A stretch of 64,000 nt of DNA from assembly GCF_024198175.1 (NCBI RefSeq), contig NZ_JAJVKV010000004.1:1054001-1118000 (forward strand). The letters are read 5' to 3'. This document shows positions 27,519 to 35,445 of this stretch, one piece after another. Numbering within the stretch: position 1 is the first letter of the stretch; every line of letters starts with the position of its first letter. Position numbers and translations under genes: made by a program. The notes below the pieces were generated by a model. The model was given only the letters and a program-made list of their open reading frames with translations. It searched no databases and had not been told where the DNA came from. Source of the stretch: Pyxidicoccus xibeiensis (GTDB lineage Bacteria; Myxococcota; Myxococcia; Myxococcales; Myxococcaceae).

Positions 27519-28592
27519 CTACGCTTCCAGGAGCGCGAGGTTGTCACGGCACGCCGCCGCTGTCGGATGGGCCTCGCCGACGGTGGCGTGGAGGACGGAC
27601 AGCGCGCGGGTGTACGCGTCCCTCGCGTCATCATTCCGGCCGAGCCGGGCCAGGACGACGCCCAGGTTGTTGAGCGTCTTCGCCACCTCGGGGTGCGCGT
27701 CGCCCAGCGCGCGCCGCTTGATGGCGAGTGCTTCGAGGTAGCGGGCCTCCGCCTCTTCGAGCTCGCCCCGGGCGGACAGGAGCGTGGCCAGGTTGCTGGC
27801 GCAGACACCGAGCTCCGGATGGTGGAGCCCATACGCGCGCTCCATCAGGACGTAGGCCCGGAGCAGCAGCGCCTCCGCTTCGTCGTAGCGGCCGCGGCCC
27901 ACGACGATGGCCGCCAGGGCCGCCAGGTCCCGGGCGACGGAGGGGTGGTGCGCGCCCAGCTTCGCCTCGCGCAGGAGCACGGAGGCGCGAGCGAAGGGCT
28001 CGGCCCGCGCATAGCGCTCGCGCGCGTGCTCGAGGCCGCCCAGGTTGTGGAAGATGGGAGCGCTCTGGAAGGGCCTGCGGCCGAGCCGCCGCTCGAGGAG
28101 CCGCAGTGCGCGCCGGTAGGAGCGCGCGCCACGCTCGAACCAGCCGGCGAACTTGCACACCATGCCCAGGCCATTGAGCAGCCAGATGGCCTCGGAGTCC
28201 TCAGCGCTGAAGGCGCGCGTGTTCTCCTGGAGGGCCTCCTCATAGAGCGAGGCGGCTTCCTCGTAGCGCCCCTCGAAGCGGGACACGAGGGCGCGCGCGG
28301 CGAGCGCCTGCACGCGGACGCGCTCGACCTCGACGGGGGGCCCCTCCAGCTCGCGCATCAGCTGCCACGAGCGCTCCGCCGCCGCGCGGGCCCGGGGCAG
28401 CTGACCTCCGTCCGCGCACAGCCCCGACAGCATGTTGAGCACGTTGGCGAGGTCGACCGGGCTCGTGTCCTCCGCGCGCTCGAAGAGGGCCAGCGACTGC
28501 TCGCAGGCAGCAAGAGCCCCGGGAAGCTCGCCAGCGTCGGCGAGCGTCAGGGCCTGTGCATGGAAGGTAGCGGCTTCGTCACTCAGGGTCAT
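27519..28592 (-). CDS. Tetratricopeptide-repeat protein
   Basis: 357 residues made almost wholly of TPR/TPR_12-type helical pairs (A-x-x-L-Y-E-E-A-L, A-R-Y-L-E-A-L-A-I, NLGVVLARLGRNDDARDAYTRAL). There are roughly eight repeats, with the last four most regular, as in kinesin-light-chain-like TPRs. No enzymatic or DNA-binding domain is present, so it is probably a peptide-binding adaptor. It begins 25 bp after the four-repeat protein gene on the same strand. The two genes are probably co-transcribed, and the TPR array is a candidate binder of the repeat peptide (inference). Confidence 0.85.
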   Translation of the reverse strand: MTLSDEAATFHAQALTLADAGELPGALAACEQSLALFERAEDTSPVDLANVLNMLSGLCADGGQLPRARAAAERSWQLMRELEGPPVEVERVRVQALAARALVSRFEGRYEEAASLYEEALQENTRAFSAEDSEAIWLLNGLGMVCKFAGWFERGARSYRRALRLLERRLGRRPFQSAPIFHNLGGLEHARERYARAEPFARASVLLREAKLGAHHPSVARDLAALAAIVVGRGRYDEAEALLLRAYVLMERAYGLHHPELGVCASNLATLLSARGELEEAEARYLEALAIKRRALGDAHPEVAKTLNNLGVVLARLGRNDDARDAYTRALSVLHATVGEAHPTAAACRDNLALLEA

Positions 28593-28617
28593 CGGGAGGC
28601 CAGAGGTGCTTCAGCGC

Positions 28618-29157
28618 TCACTTCCGGGGAACGCTGGCGCGCACCGCCGGCTCGTTGTCCTGCTCGCTCTGGGTGGGAGGCGGATCATTCTGCCCGGCCC
28701 GGACCCCGGTCTTCACGGCGAAGGGAGCACGCCGGTCCTCCGGCTTGAAGCGCACGGCAGGCTCGTTGTCCTGGGCGCTCTGCGGAGGGTCATCGTTTGT
28801 CCCGGCCCGAATCCCCGTCTTCACCGCGAAGGGCGTCCTGCGGCGCTCCGGCTTGACGCTCCCGGGCTCCGCGCGCACCGCCGGCTCGTTGTCCTGCTCG
28901 CTCTGCGGGGGAGGCTCACTCGCCCCGGCACGGATTCCGGTCTTCACAGCGAAGGGCGTCCGGCGCTTCGCCGGAGCCACCTCGGCACGCACCGCCGGCT
29001 CGTTGTCCTGCGCGCTGTTGGTCGGAGGTGGCTCACTCTCCCCCGCCCGGACTCCTGTCTTCACCGCGAACGGCACCCGGCGCTTCGCCGGGGACTCGCG
29101 CGCGGCGTCACCCGCGCCAGGGCTGCTGCCTTCGAGGGACTGCTGGGTCATCGACAT
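28618..29157 (-). CDS. Four-repeat small protein; possible multi-core peptide precursor (unrecognised)
   Basis: 179 residues from the ATG at 29157 (the upstream agagagacgag could serve as ribosome site; an upstream in-frame start would add 15 residues). After a short 24-residue leader there are four units of 36-41 residues starting at about P29, P68, P109 and P145. Each has the block RRxPFAVKTG(V/I)RAG, a variable 5- to 8-residue Pro/Asn/Ser-rich spacer and the block QDNEPAVR. There is no cysteine, signal peptide or membrane segment. Conservation of both blocks with variable linkers looks like a concatemer of identical functional peptides. No known family is recognised. Alternatives are a processed peptide precursor or a scaffold for the downstream TPR protein. 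Confidence 0.75.
   Translation of the reverse strand: MSMTQQSLEGSSPGAGDAARESPAKRRVPFAVKTGVRAGESEPPPTNSAQDNEPAVRAEVAPAKRRTPFAVKTGIRAGASEPPPQSEQDNEPAVRAEPGSVKPERRRTPFAVKTGIRAGTNDDPPQSAQDNEPAVRFKPEDRRAPFAVKTGVRAGQNDPPPTQSEQDNEPAVRASVPRK
28650..29075 (-). repeat. Four coding repeats (108-123 bp)
   Basis: DNA-level repeats encode the four PFAVKTG...DNEPAVR units. The blocks are strongly conserved (for example ggctcgttgtcctg on the plus strand recurs four times), while the spacers differ in length by multiples of three. Confidence 0.8.
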
Positions 29158-29227
29158 GTCTCGTCTCTCTTTCTGGCGCGAGGTGAAGCCGAAGCCTGAC
29201 ACCGTCTTCCAGCATCCCCGGAGCGCC

Positions 29228-29237
29228 TATACGTATA
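29228..29237. promoter_or_regulatory. Palindromic AT-rich site upstream of the four-repeat gene
   Basis: TATACGTATA, a perfect 10-bp palindrome in otherwise GC-rich DNA, lies about 70 bp before the start codon. It could be a -10-like element or a regulator site. Confidence 0.35.
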
Positions 29238-29328
29238 CGGAGGCCCGCCCCCGTCCTGGCAGTGGGGCTCCCCACACAGCCAGAAAGGAGCGCAGCCTCC
29301 GTAGAGAGTGAGGAGACCCCACGCCAGC

Positions 29329-31170
29329 CTAGCGGTCCTTCCCCTCCTCCTCCGTCGCGCCCTCCCCTCTGGGAGACGGGTTCAGCGCGACGGCCTGCCG
29401 CTGGGGAGGAATGAACGGCTCGGGGCGGGGAACAGGGCGCGTGTAGAGTTTGTCATTTCCCGCCTGGGCGTCACGGCCCTGCTGCTGCAATGCGAAGCGC
29501 TCCCTGTCGCGCTGTCGGACATCCTCCTCCACCTCCACCACGCGCTCCGGCGGCAGCCCCAGCCCCACCAGCGCGGCGCGCCCGAAGGCGATGGCGCTCT
29601 CGAACGTCTCCCGCAGCTGGTAGTGCACGCCATGCTCCAGCAGCTCCAGCGCGTGGACGCGGTCGTAGGCGCGCACGTATAGCTGCGCGAGTGGGAATGT
29701 CGTCCGGCACAGCTCCGCGATGCGGCTGGCCGCCTCCTTGCGTTCCACGCACACGCAGATGAGCCGGGCCCGCTCCGCACCGGCGGCCCGCAGCACGTCC
29801 AGCCGTGTGCCATCGCCGTAGTAGACCTTGAAGCCGAAGCGCTCGGCGGCCTCTATCATCTCCACGTCGTTGTCGATGGTGGTGACGTCCACGCCCTCGG
29901 CGAGCAGCAGCTGGGCGACCATCTGCCCGAACCGGCCGAAGCCGACGATGAGCACGGAGCCGCGCGCACCATCGAAGCTCTCCTTCCGCTCGGGTGCCGA
30001 GCTCCGCCCCACGAGCCGGGGGGTCAGCGCCGCCAGCAGCGGAGTGACGGCCATGGTGAGCGTCACGAGCGCGACGAGCAGCGTGGCCTGCTCCTGCACC
30101 ATCACCCCGGCGGCCACGGCGGTGGAGAACAGGACGAAGCCGAACTCCCCTCCCTGCGGCAACAGCAGCGCGGTGCGGATGGACACCTCGTGCCCGTTGC
30201 GCAGCAGCCGCATCAGCCCGTACACCACCGTCGTCTTGATGAGGATGACGGCCACGAGCGCGCCCAGCAGCACGCGCCAGTGGCTCAGGATGACCTTCAG
30301 GTCCACCGTCATGCCCACGGAGATGAAGAACAGCCCGAGCAGCAGCCCGCGGAAGGGCTCCAGGTCGGCCTCCAGCTCGTGTCGGTAGCTGGACTCGGCG
30401 AGCAGCACGCCCGCAAGGAACGCGCCGAGCGCGGCGGACAGCCCGACGTACGTCATCAGCGTGGCCGCGGCGATGACGACGAGCAGCGCGGCGGCCGTCA
30501 TCACCTCGTGGGCGCCCGCGTTCGCCAGCACGCGGAAGAAGGGACTGAGCAGGTAGCGGCCCGTGAGCACCACGGCGGCCACGCCGCCCAGCATCTTCGC
30601 GGCGGACAGCCAGGCCGGGTCCGCTCCAGCCGAGTCCTGGGGAGACAGCAGCGCCACCAGCGCGAGCAGCGGGACGATGGCCAGGTCCTGCAGCAGGAGG
30701 ATGGCGAAGGCCTTCTGGCCGTGGGGGTGCTGGACCTCGCCCTTCTCGCCCAGCATCTGCATGACCATGGCCGTGGACGACAGCGCCAGCCCCAGCCCCG
30801 CGATGAGCGCGGCCTGCCAGGGCCGGTTCGCCACCAGGAGCGGGTAGAGCATGATGAGCAGGCCGGCGAAGACCACCTGCGCCGTGCCGAGCACGAAGAT
30901 GTCGCGGCGCATGGACCACAGCCGCGACACGTTGAGCTCCAGCCCGATGATGAAGAGGAAGAGCACGACGCCCAGCTCGGCCACGTGCATCACCGACGTG
31001 CTGTCGGAGAAGAGCCCCAGCCCGAACGGGCCGATGACGAGCCCCGCGGCCAGGTAGCCGAGGATGGAGCCCAGGCGCAGCTTGCGGAACAGGGGTACGG
31101 CGACGACCGCCGCGCCCAGGAAGATGAGCGCCTGGACGTAGACGGGAGCCTCGGGAGCGGAGGCGGACAT
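29329..31170 (-). CDS. CPA2-family monovalent cation/proton antiporter with RCK domain (KefB/KefC-like)
   Basis: 613 residues from the ATG at 31170, preceded by a fair AAGGTG ribosome site. Residues 1-385 form about 12 membrane helices of the CPA2 fold (LFLFIIGLELNVSRLW, GLALSSTAMVMQML, ALGAFLAGVLLAESSY). After about residue 395 there is a TrkA-N/RCK domain with the nucleotide-binding VGFGRFGQMVAQLL and the acidic DNDVE strand end. KefB/C-type proteins exchange K+ or Na+ for protons under nucleotide or glutathione control. A Pro/Arg-rich tail ends the protein. No ancillary KefF/G subunit gene is next to it. Confidence 0.92.
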   Translation of the reverse strand: MSASAPEAPVYVQALIFLGAAVVAVPLFRKLRLGSILGYLAAGLVIGPFGLGLFSDSTSVMHVAELGVVLFLFIIGLELNVSRLWSMRRDIFVLGTAQVVFAGLLIMLYPLLVANRPWQAALIAGLGLALSSTAMVMQMLGEKGEVQHPHGQKAFAILLLQDLAIVPLLALVALLSPQDSAGADPAWLSAAKMLGGVAAVVLTGRYLLSPFFRVLANAGAHEVMTAAALLVVIAAATLMTYVGLSAALGAFLAGVLLAESSYRHELEADLEPFRGLLLGLFFISVGMTVDLKVILSHWRVLLGALVAVILIKTTVVYGLMRLLRNGHEVSIRTALLLPQGGEFGFVLFSTAVAAGVMVQEQATLLVALVTLTMAVTPLLAALTPRLVGRSSAPERKESFDGARGSVLIVGFGRFGQMVAQLLLAEGVDVTTIDNDVEMIEAAERFGFKVYYGDGTRLDVLRAAGAERARLICVCVERKEAASRIAELCRTTFPLAQLYVRAYDRVHALELLEHGVHYQLRETFESAIAFGRAALVGLGLPPERVVEVEEDVRQRDRERFALQQQGRDAQAGNDKLYTRPVPRPEPFIPPQRQAVALNPSPRGEGATEEEGKDR

Positions 31171-31321
31171 GGGAGCACCTTCATCAGGCCACGGGAAGCG
31201 ACAGGGGAAGCATAGAGCCCGCGCGCCCCGCACCGTGGGAGGACTTCACCCGGGTGCCGTGAGCCGCTCGAAGTGCCCCTCGCGCGCAGCCTGCGGGACC
31301 GGGCGGCAACCCTCACGGACC

Positions 31322-31672
31322 TCAGCCGGGGTCGAGGCTCCAGGTCCCCTCATTCCAGCGCTTCAGGGTCATCGTTGCCCCAATCGCGGCGAGCCCTCCT
31401 TCCTTGATGACCCCTTCGAGCACAGCCTTTGCCTTCGCGGTCCGGTAGCGAAGGAGGAAGCCGGCGGCCGTCGCGCGGACATCAGCGCGGGGGTGCTCGA
31501 GCAACACGGTGAGTGCTTCGCGACCCTCGTCACCTCGCAGGCGCAGCTGCTCCAGTGCTGCGGTATAGCGGCGGGCGTGCTTGTTTCCTGTCCTCGAGTC
31601 GCCCCGCCCTATCGCATCCCCCTGTGCGGCCACGTTGCGCGCGAACTCCTCGACGAGGGCATCGAGCTCCAT
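31322..31672 (-). CDS. DUF2019-like immunity protein for the upstream toxin
   Basis: 116 residues from the ATG at 31672, whose A is the last base of the toxin stop codon (TGATG coupling); a GTG one codon earlier is the alternative. The sequence is helical (LDALVEEFARNVAAQGDAIGRGDSRTGNKHARRY..., then LLEHPRADVRATAAGFLLRYR), matching the DUF2019 pattern of small HEAT-like proteins that often follow toxin genes. No export signal is present, so it should act in the cytoplasm, where an HNH-type nuclease toxin would be neutralised. Function rests on position and fold resemblance. Confidence 0.75.
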   Translation of the reverse strand: MELDALVEEFARNVAAQGDAIGRGDSRTGNKHARRYTAALEQLRLRGDEGREALTVLLEHPRADVRATAAGFLLRYRTAKAKAVLEGVIKEGGLAAIGATMTLKRWNEGTWSLDPG

Positions 31673-33084
31673 CACCAGACTCCATTCGAGACATTCTTCA
31701 GGACGAGCAACCCAAACTCATGTTGCGCTTCGAAGGACTGCGTATTCATCCACTGCCGCACGGTCAAGACGGTCGACTCCGTGATGTCGTGGCGGATGGA
31801 TGAGTAGAGCGCGCTGATGCGGTCATGAACCGTCTTGTCCAGCAGGACGAGGTTGTCGGTGTTGTGGATGCGCTCGACCCCGAAGCGCTTCACGTTGGCC
31901 TCTCGCTGCTCGACGAGGTGATGCCACGCCCTGCCCTCCCCCGCCTTTCCATGGGCCTGCTTGAAGGCATCGAAGGTCGGGTAGCCCTGCCCCTGTCCAA
32001 GCGGGCTGATGGTGGACGCGGTGGACCGCTGGCTCCGCGGTGCGGGCCGCCTCCTCGTCACCTTCTCCGAGGCCATCGCCACCGCGCTGGGGGCGAGGTG
32101 GATGGTAATGCCCTCGGAGTTCACCGCGACGGCGTGCACCTGCACCAGAGCGCCGAGCCGGACTCCGGCCTGTCCTTCCAGCGTCAGCGCGGCCTGGGAC
32201 GCTCCCGGCAGGGTGGGCACCTTCGAGGCCAGCTCGCCCGCCGTCCTGCCCGTCGCCGCCGTCGCCATCATCACGAAGAACCGGGCGCCCTTCTCTCCCA
32301 GCACCTTCCCGAACGCGTCCCCCACGTCGCGCAGCTCGCCGAAGGTCAGCGCCGCATCCGACTTCAGCACCAGGTCCGCCCATGCATCCAGGAGCCCGAT
32401 GAAGGTGTCGAAGCCCAGCCAGGCAATGGCGGCCACGGAAATCACCGCCGCCACGCCCTTCGAGACTGGCTCAGGCAGTATCAGGAGCGTGAAGTACATC
32501 GCGACGGTGGTGGCAATTGTCGCGGCCAGCGCCCTGCCGCTCGTCAGACTCCTCAGCTCTGCTTCCGTTCCGTCCCACACCGAGCCCATGCCCAGGGCCA
32601 GCGCCAGGGTGAACTTCGCTTCGCTCCGCAGCAGCGGGCCGGTCTCCAGGATACCGAGGCAGTCTCCCGGGGGGCTCCCACCGCGCTCGCACCAGCGGAG
32701 GTAGTCCTTCGCCAACCTCTCGTCCGGGTCATCCAGGTGCAGGGCGCGCGTCTCGGCCGTCAACCCGATGAGTCGCTTGTTGCGCCAGTCGTACTCGTAC
32801 ACGCCGCTCAGCGACGGCACGCCGAACAACGCCCGGGCTTCCCGCAGCGGCATTCGCGTGAAGGGCCTGGCTGTCCTGGCCAGCTCCCTCACCGCGCCGG
32901 CCCACTCTACGGGGTGCAGCTCCGCGGTCTCGACCTCGGCGCCGACGACCTTTCGCGGCGTGATGACACTGGGAGTGCCTTCCCCCGTGTCCAACCGGAC
33001 GACCTTTGACGTCGTGCAGCCCGCCACCAGCAGGAGCAGCACGGCGCAGCAGGTGCTCCACCCGTTCAGCCGTTCGATGCGCAT
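31672..33084 (-). CDS. SitA-type lipoprotein polymorphic toxin, HNH-like C-terminus
   Basis: 470 residues. The lipobox is LVAGC (C23). The N-terminal domain (25-180) is unknown. A hydrophobic region (about 186-240, AATIATTVAMYFTLLILPEPV...AIAWLGFDTFIGLL) precedes a conserved segment (FGELRDVGDAFGKVLGEKGARFFVMMATAATG) that I recall from myxobacterial SitA5-family toxins. The C-terminal 95 residues carry W387-H388-H389, H407, N411 and H420 (WHHLVEQ, IHNTDNL, VHDRIS), an HNH/EndoVII-like nuclease arrangement. SitA toxins move between kin cells by TraA/B outer-membrane exchange and are neutralised by an immunity protein encoded next to them. The DUF2019 gene overlaps the stop codon. The SitA5 name is from memory. 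Confidence 0.78.
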   Translation of the reverse strand: MRIERLNGWSTCCAVLLLLVAGCTTSKVVRLDTGEGTPSVITPRKVVGAEVETAELHPVEWAGAVRELARTARPFTRMPLREARALFGVPSLSGVYEYDWRNKRLIGLTAETRALHLDDPDERLAKDYLRWCERGGSPPGDCLGILETGPLLRSEAKFTLALALGMGSVWDGTEAELRSLTSGRALAATIATTVAMYFTLLILPEPVSKGVAAVISVAAIAWLGFDTFIGLLDAWADLVLKSDAALTFGELRDVGDAFGKVLGEKGARFFVMMATAATGRTAGELASKVPTLPGASQAALTLEGQAGVRLGALVQVHAVAVNSEGITIHLAPSAVAMASEKVTRRRPAPRSQRSTASTISPLGQGQGYPTFDAFKQAHGKAGEGRAWHHLVEQREANVKRFGVERIHNTDNLVLLDKTVHDRISALYSSIRHDITESTVLTVRQWMNTQSFEAQHEFGLLVLKNVSNGVW

Positions 33085-33117
33085 GGTCCAGCCCCCTACC
33101 TGAGGTCAGACCCCTCT

Positions 33118-34344
33118 CTACCGCGCCTGCTTGCGAATCTGCTCCCACGCCTCGATGAGGCGACGGGTCTCCTCCTGCGCCAGCGCCTGCAGTTTGGGCC
33201 CCAACTGGGCGACCTTGTCGGGGTGGTACTGGGCCACCAGCGACAGGTAGGCCCGCTTCACCTCGGCCAGCGGCGCATGGGGCGCAACGCCCAGCACCTC
33301 CCAGGGAGAGGGCGGCGGCGCCTCGCATGGAGCCTCCTCGGCGTCCTCTTCCTCCTCGGCGTCCTCTTCCTCCTCGGTGTCCTCTTCCGCCTCTTCCTCC
33401 TCGTCCTCCCCAGCGTCCTCCTCCTCCTCGTCCTCCTCTGCCTCCGCGGCCTGAGGCTCAGCCGGCTCCGGAGCCGTGTCGACACCCACACCACACTCGG
33501 AGCACAGGAGCCGCTCCTGCCGCGCTCCGGCCTCCGTCGCGACGGTGTGGACGTCACAGCAATCGCCGCACACGATGTTCCGGCACTGCTCGCAGCGGGC
33601 AGCGGACTCCGCCTTCTCCAGCCCCAGCCCGCACCGGGGACAGTCCTCGGGAAGCGGCGCCTCTTCTCCGCAGCGCACGCAGAAGGCCCACGCCCGGTCC
33701 AGGTCGCTCTCGCACTCCGAGCACGCCAGGTCGCCAGCCCCGTCGTGATGCCACTGCTTCTCGTCGCCGCACCACGGGCAGAAGGGCATGAGCCACGCCA
33801 GCTTCCCCGCGCACGCCTCCGAGTCGCAGTCGAACTCGAGCCTGTACCCCCGGGCGACGGTCTGCGGTTCGTTCTCCTCGTCGAACGACTCACCGCACGC
33901 CCAGCAGTGGTTGAAGGAGTGGTGGGAAGGTGCGCCACAGGCCTCGCAGGCCGGATTGCCGTGCTCGGCCTTCCAGGGGACCTCGTCACCACACGTCGGG
34001 CAGAAGGCCATGCTCGGCTTCACGGCCGGATGCGTGCACGTGGCCCGAGCCTCCCTCGCCGCGCGCTCGCGCTGCCCGCGAGGAGCGGCGAAGGGCGGCG
34101 TCTCGCCCCGGTCCGTGAGCACCTCCCACAGGCAGGAGCGGCACACCCGCCCCCTCACCTTCTCGCGCGCACGAACGGCGCCACCCGCACGGCGGCGGAA
34201 GACCCCTGCCTCCAGCACCTGCGTGGAGAGGCACGCCTGGCAGACGGCATCGCCACAGGCCTCGCAGTGCCCCGCCAGGTGCCGGCCCCCGAAGCCCAGC
34301 AGACCGGGCGTCAGCATCTCCATGCAGCACGGACAGGCTCGCAT
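33118..34344 (-). CDS. Multi-zinc-ribbon protein with C-terminal J domain
   Basis: 408 residues. Residues 1-285 contain many CxxC pairs (CPCC, CEACGDAVCQAC, CRSC, CPTCGDE, CWACGESF, CPWCGDE, CSECESD, CVRCGEE, CPRCGLG, CEQCRNIVCGDCC, CSECG), indicating at least five to six zinc ribbons in series. An acidic low-complexity stretch (about 290-340) of Glu/Asp codon repeats follows. A J domain fills the last 60 residues (SPWEVLGVAPHAPLAEVKRAYLSLVAQYHPDKV) with the HPD motif needed to stimulate Hsp70. It is a likely cytoplasmic DnaK co-chaperone with zinc-based client or RNA binding. The order (zinc first, J domain last) is the reverse of DnaJ. Confidence 0.85.
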   Translation of the reverse strand: MRACPCCMEMLTPGLLGFGGRHLAGHCEACGDAVCQACLSTQVLEAGVFRRRAGGAVRAREKVRGRVCRSCLWEVLTDRGETPPFAAPRGQRERAAREARATCTHPAVKPSMAFCPTCGDEVPWKAEHGNPACEACGAPSHHSFNHCWACGESFDEENEPQTVARGYRLEFDCDSEACAGKLAWLMPFCPWCGDEKQWHHDGAGDLACSECESDLDRAWAFCVRCGEEAPLPEDCPRCGLGLEKAESAARCEQCRNIVCGDCCDVHTVATEAGARQERLLCSECGVGVDTAPEPAEPQAAEAEEDEEEEDAGEDEEEEAEEDTEEEEDAEEEEDAEEAPCEAPPPSPWEVLGVAPHAPLAEVKRAYLSLVAQYHPDKVAQLGPKLQALAQEETRRLIEAWEQIRKQAR

Positions 34345-34545
34345 GCGCTTCCTTCACCGGGTGGGGCTCCAGTCAGTCCCTGGAGCCGGTGGGCCGTAGG
34401 CCTCCGGCATGCCTGAATCCGCCTTCGCGGTCCAGAAAGCGTCCCTCCCGGGCCCGCACGTCCCGGGGTAGAGCTCCGAATCATGGACGTCGCCTTCTTC
34501 CTCACCCCTCCCGAGGGCCTCCTCTTCGCACACTGACGGCAACGC

Positions 34546-35283
34546 TCAGTAGGGGCTCGCTGTCGGCCTCACGATGATTTCACTGACGTCCACGTCGGCG
34601 GGCTGCTCCACGGCGTAGGCGATGGCGCGAGCAATGGCGTCGGACGGAATCGCCCCCTTCCGGAACTCCTTCATCGTGTCGCGGGCCAGCGGGTCGCTGA
34701 TGCTCTCCGCCAGCTCCGACTCGGTGACTCCGGGCGAAATCACCGTCACCCGGATGTCGCCGCCCACCTCCTGGCGGAGCCCCTCGGAGATGGCCATCAC
34801 GGCGAACTTGGTGGCGCAGTACACGGCCGCCGTGGGCGACACCGCGTGGCCGCCAATGGACGAGATGTTGATGAACTGCCCGCTTCGCTGCTTCTTCATC
34901 AGCGGCAGGCCCGCGGCGATGCCGTGCAGCACTCCGCGGATGTTCACGTCAATCATCCGGTTCCACTCGTCGACCTTCAGCGCGTCCAGCTTGGACAGCG
35001 GCATGACGCCGGCGTTGTTGATGAGCACGTCCACGCGGCCGAACGCGCCCACGGCGAACTCGACGAAGGACTGCACGTCCTCCAGCCGCGTCACGTCCAG
35101 GCGGCGGTAGCGGGCCGAGCCGCCCTCGGCCTGGATGGCGCCCGCGAGCGCCGCGAGCCGGTCCTCGCGCCGCGCTCCCAGCACCACGTGAGCGCCCTGC
35201 CGGGCGAGCAGCCGAGCAGTCGACTCGCCAATGCCGCTGCTGGCCCCGGTGATGACGACGACCTTCCCCTTGATTCCAGACAT
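34546..35283 (-). CDS. SDR-family oxidoreductase
   Basis: 245 residues, a classical short-chain dehydrogenase. It has the cofactor motif TGASSGIGESTARLLA, NNAGV, a catalytic Ser in INISSIGG, and YCATK with the catalytic Tyr/Lys. R37 after strand 2 (GARREDRL) suggests NADP(H). The substrate is unknown. It is divergent from an AraC-type activator gene (162 bp between start codons), which probably controls it. Confidence 0.92.
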   Translation of the reverse strand: MSGIKGKVVVITGASSGIGESTARLLARQGAHVVLGARREDRLAALAGAIQAEGGSARYRRLDVTRLEDVQSFVEFAVGAFGRVDVLINNAGVMPLSKLDALKVDEWNRMIDVNIRGVLHGIAAGLPLMKKQRSGQFINISSIGGHAVSPTAAVYCATKFAVMAISEGLRQEVGGDIRVTVISPGVTESELAESISDPLARDTMKEFRKGAIPSDAIARAIAYAVEQPADVDVSEIIVRPTASPY

Positions 35284-35310
35284 GGTTCTTCCTCGGTGAA
35301 GTGAGTCAGG

Positions 35311-35337
35311 AGCCCCGGGGCGGTGCGCCTCGGGGCT
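35311..35337. promoter_or_regulatory. Inverted repeat in front of the SDR gene
   Basis: 10-bp arms (agccccgggg at 35311-35320 and its near-complement at 35328-35337, one mismatch) with a 7-bp spacer, 28 bp upstream of the SDR start codon. It is either a transcript hairpin or a regulator site. Confidence 0.4.
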
Positions 35338-35377
35338 GAGCCATATCTAGGAGTCGGGGGGCCCGCGCCGGTAGACC

Positions 35378-35405
35378 GTTCCTGGCGGGCTCTTGCCTGT
35401 TCCTG
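35378..35405. promoter_or_regulatory. Direct repeat typical of AraC-type operators
   Basis: GTTCCTG occurs at 35378-35384 and 35399-35405, exactly 21 bp apart (two helical turns), in the SDR/AraC divergent region 41 bp before the regulator start codon. AraC-family dimers commonly bind such direct half-sites. Assignment is by spacing and position only. Confidence 0.4.
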
Positions 35406-35445
35406 CACGGCACGCACGCCCCGGCCGGATTACCCTTGGAGCCAC

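Noticed and set aside
28618..29157. Assignment of the four-repeat protein as a known graspetide/microviridin precursor
   Set aside because: No ATP-grasp ligase or other maturase gene is in the window, and the blocks do not match the core motifs I know. I kept only the general idea of a multi-unit precursor.
34345..34545. Possible small genes between the zinc-ribbon/J-domain and SDR genes
   Set aside because: Short frames here have no ribosome site or recognisable product. I see nothing supportable in these 201 bases.
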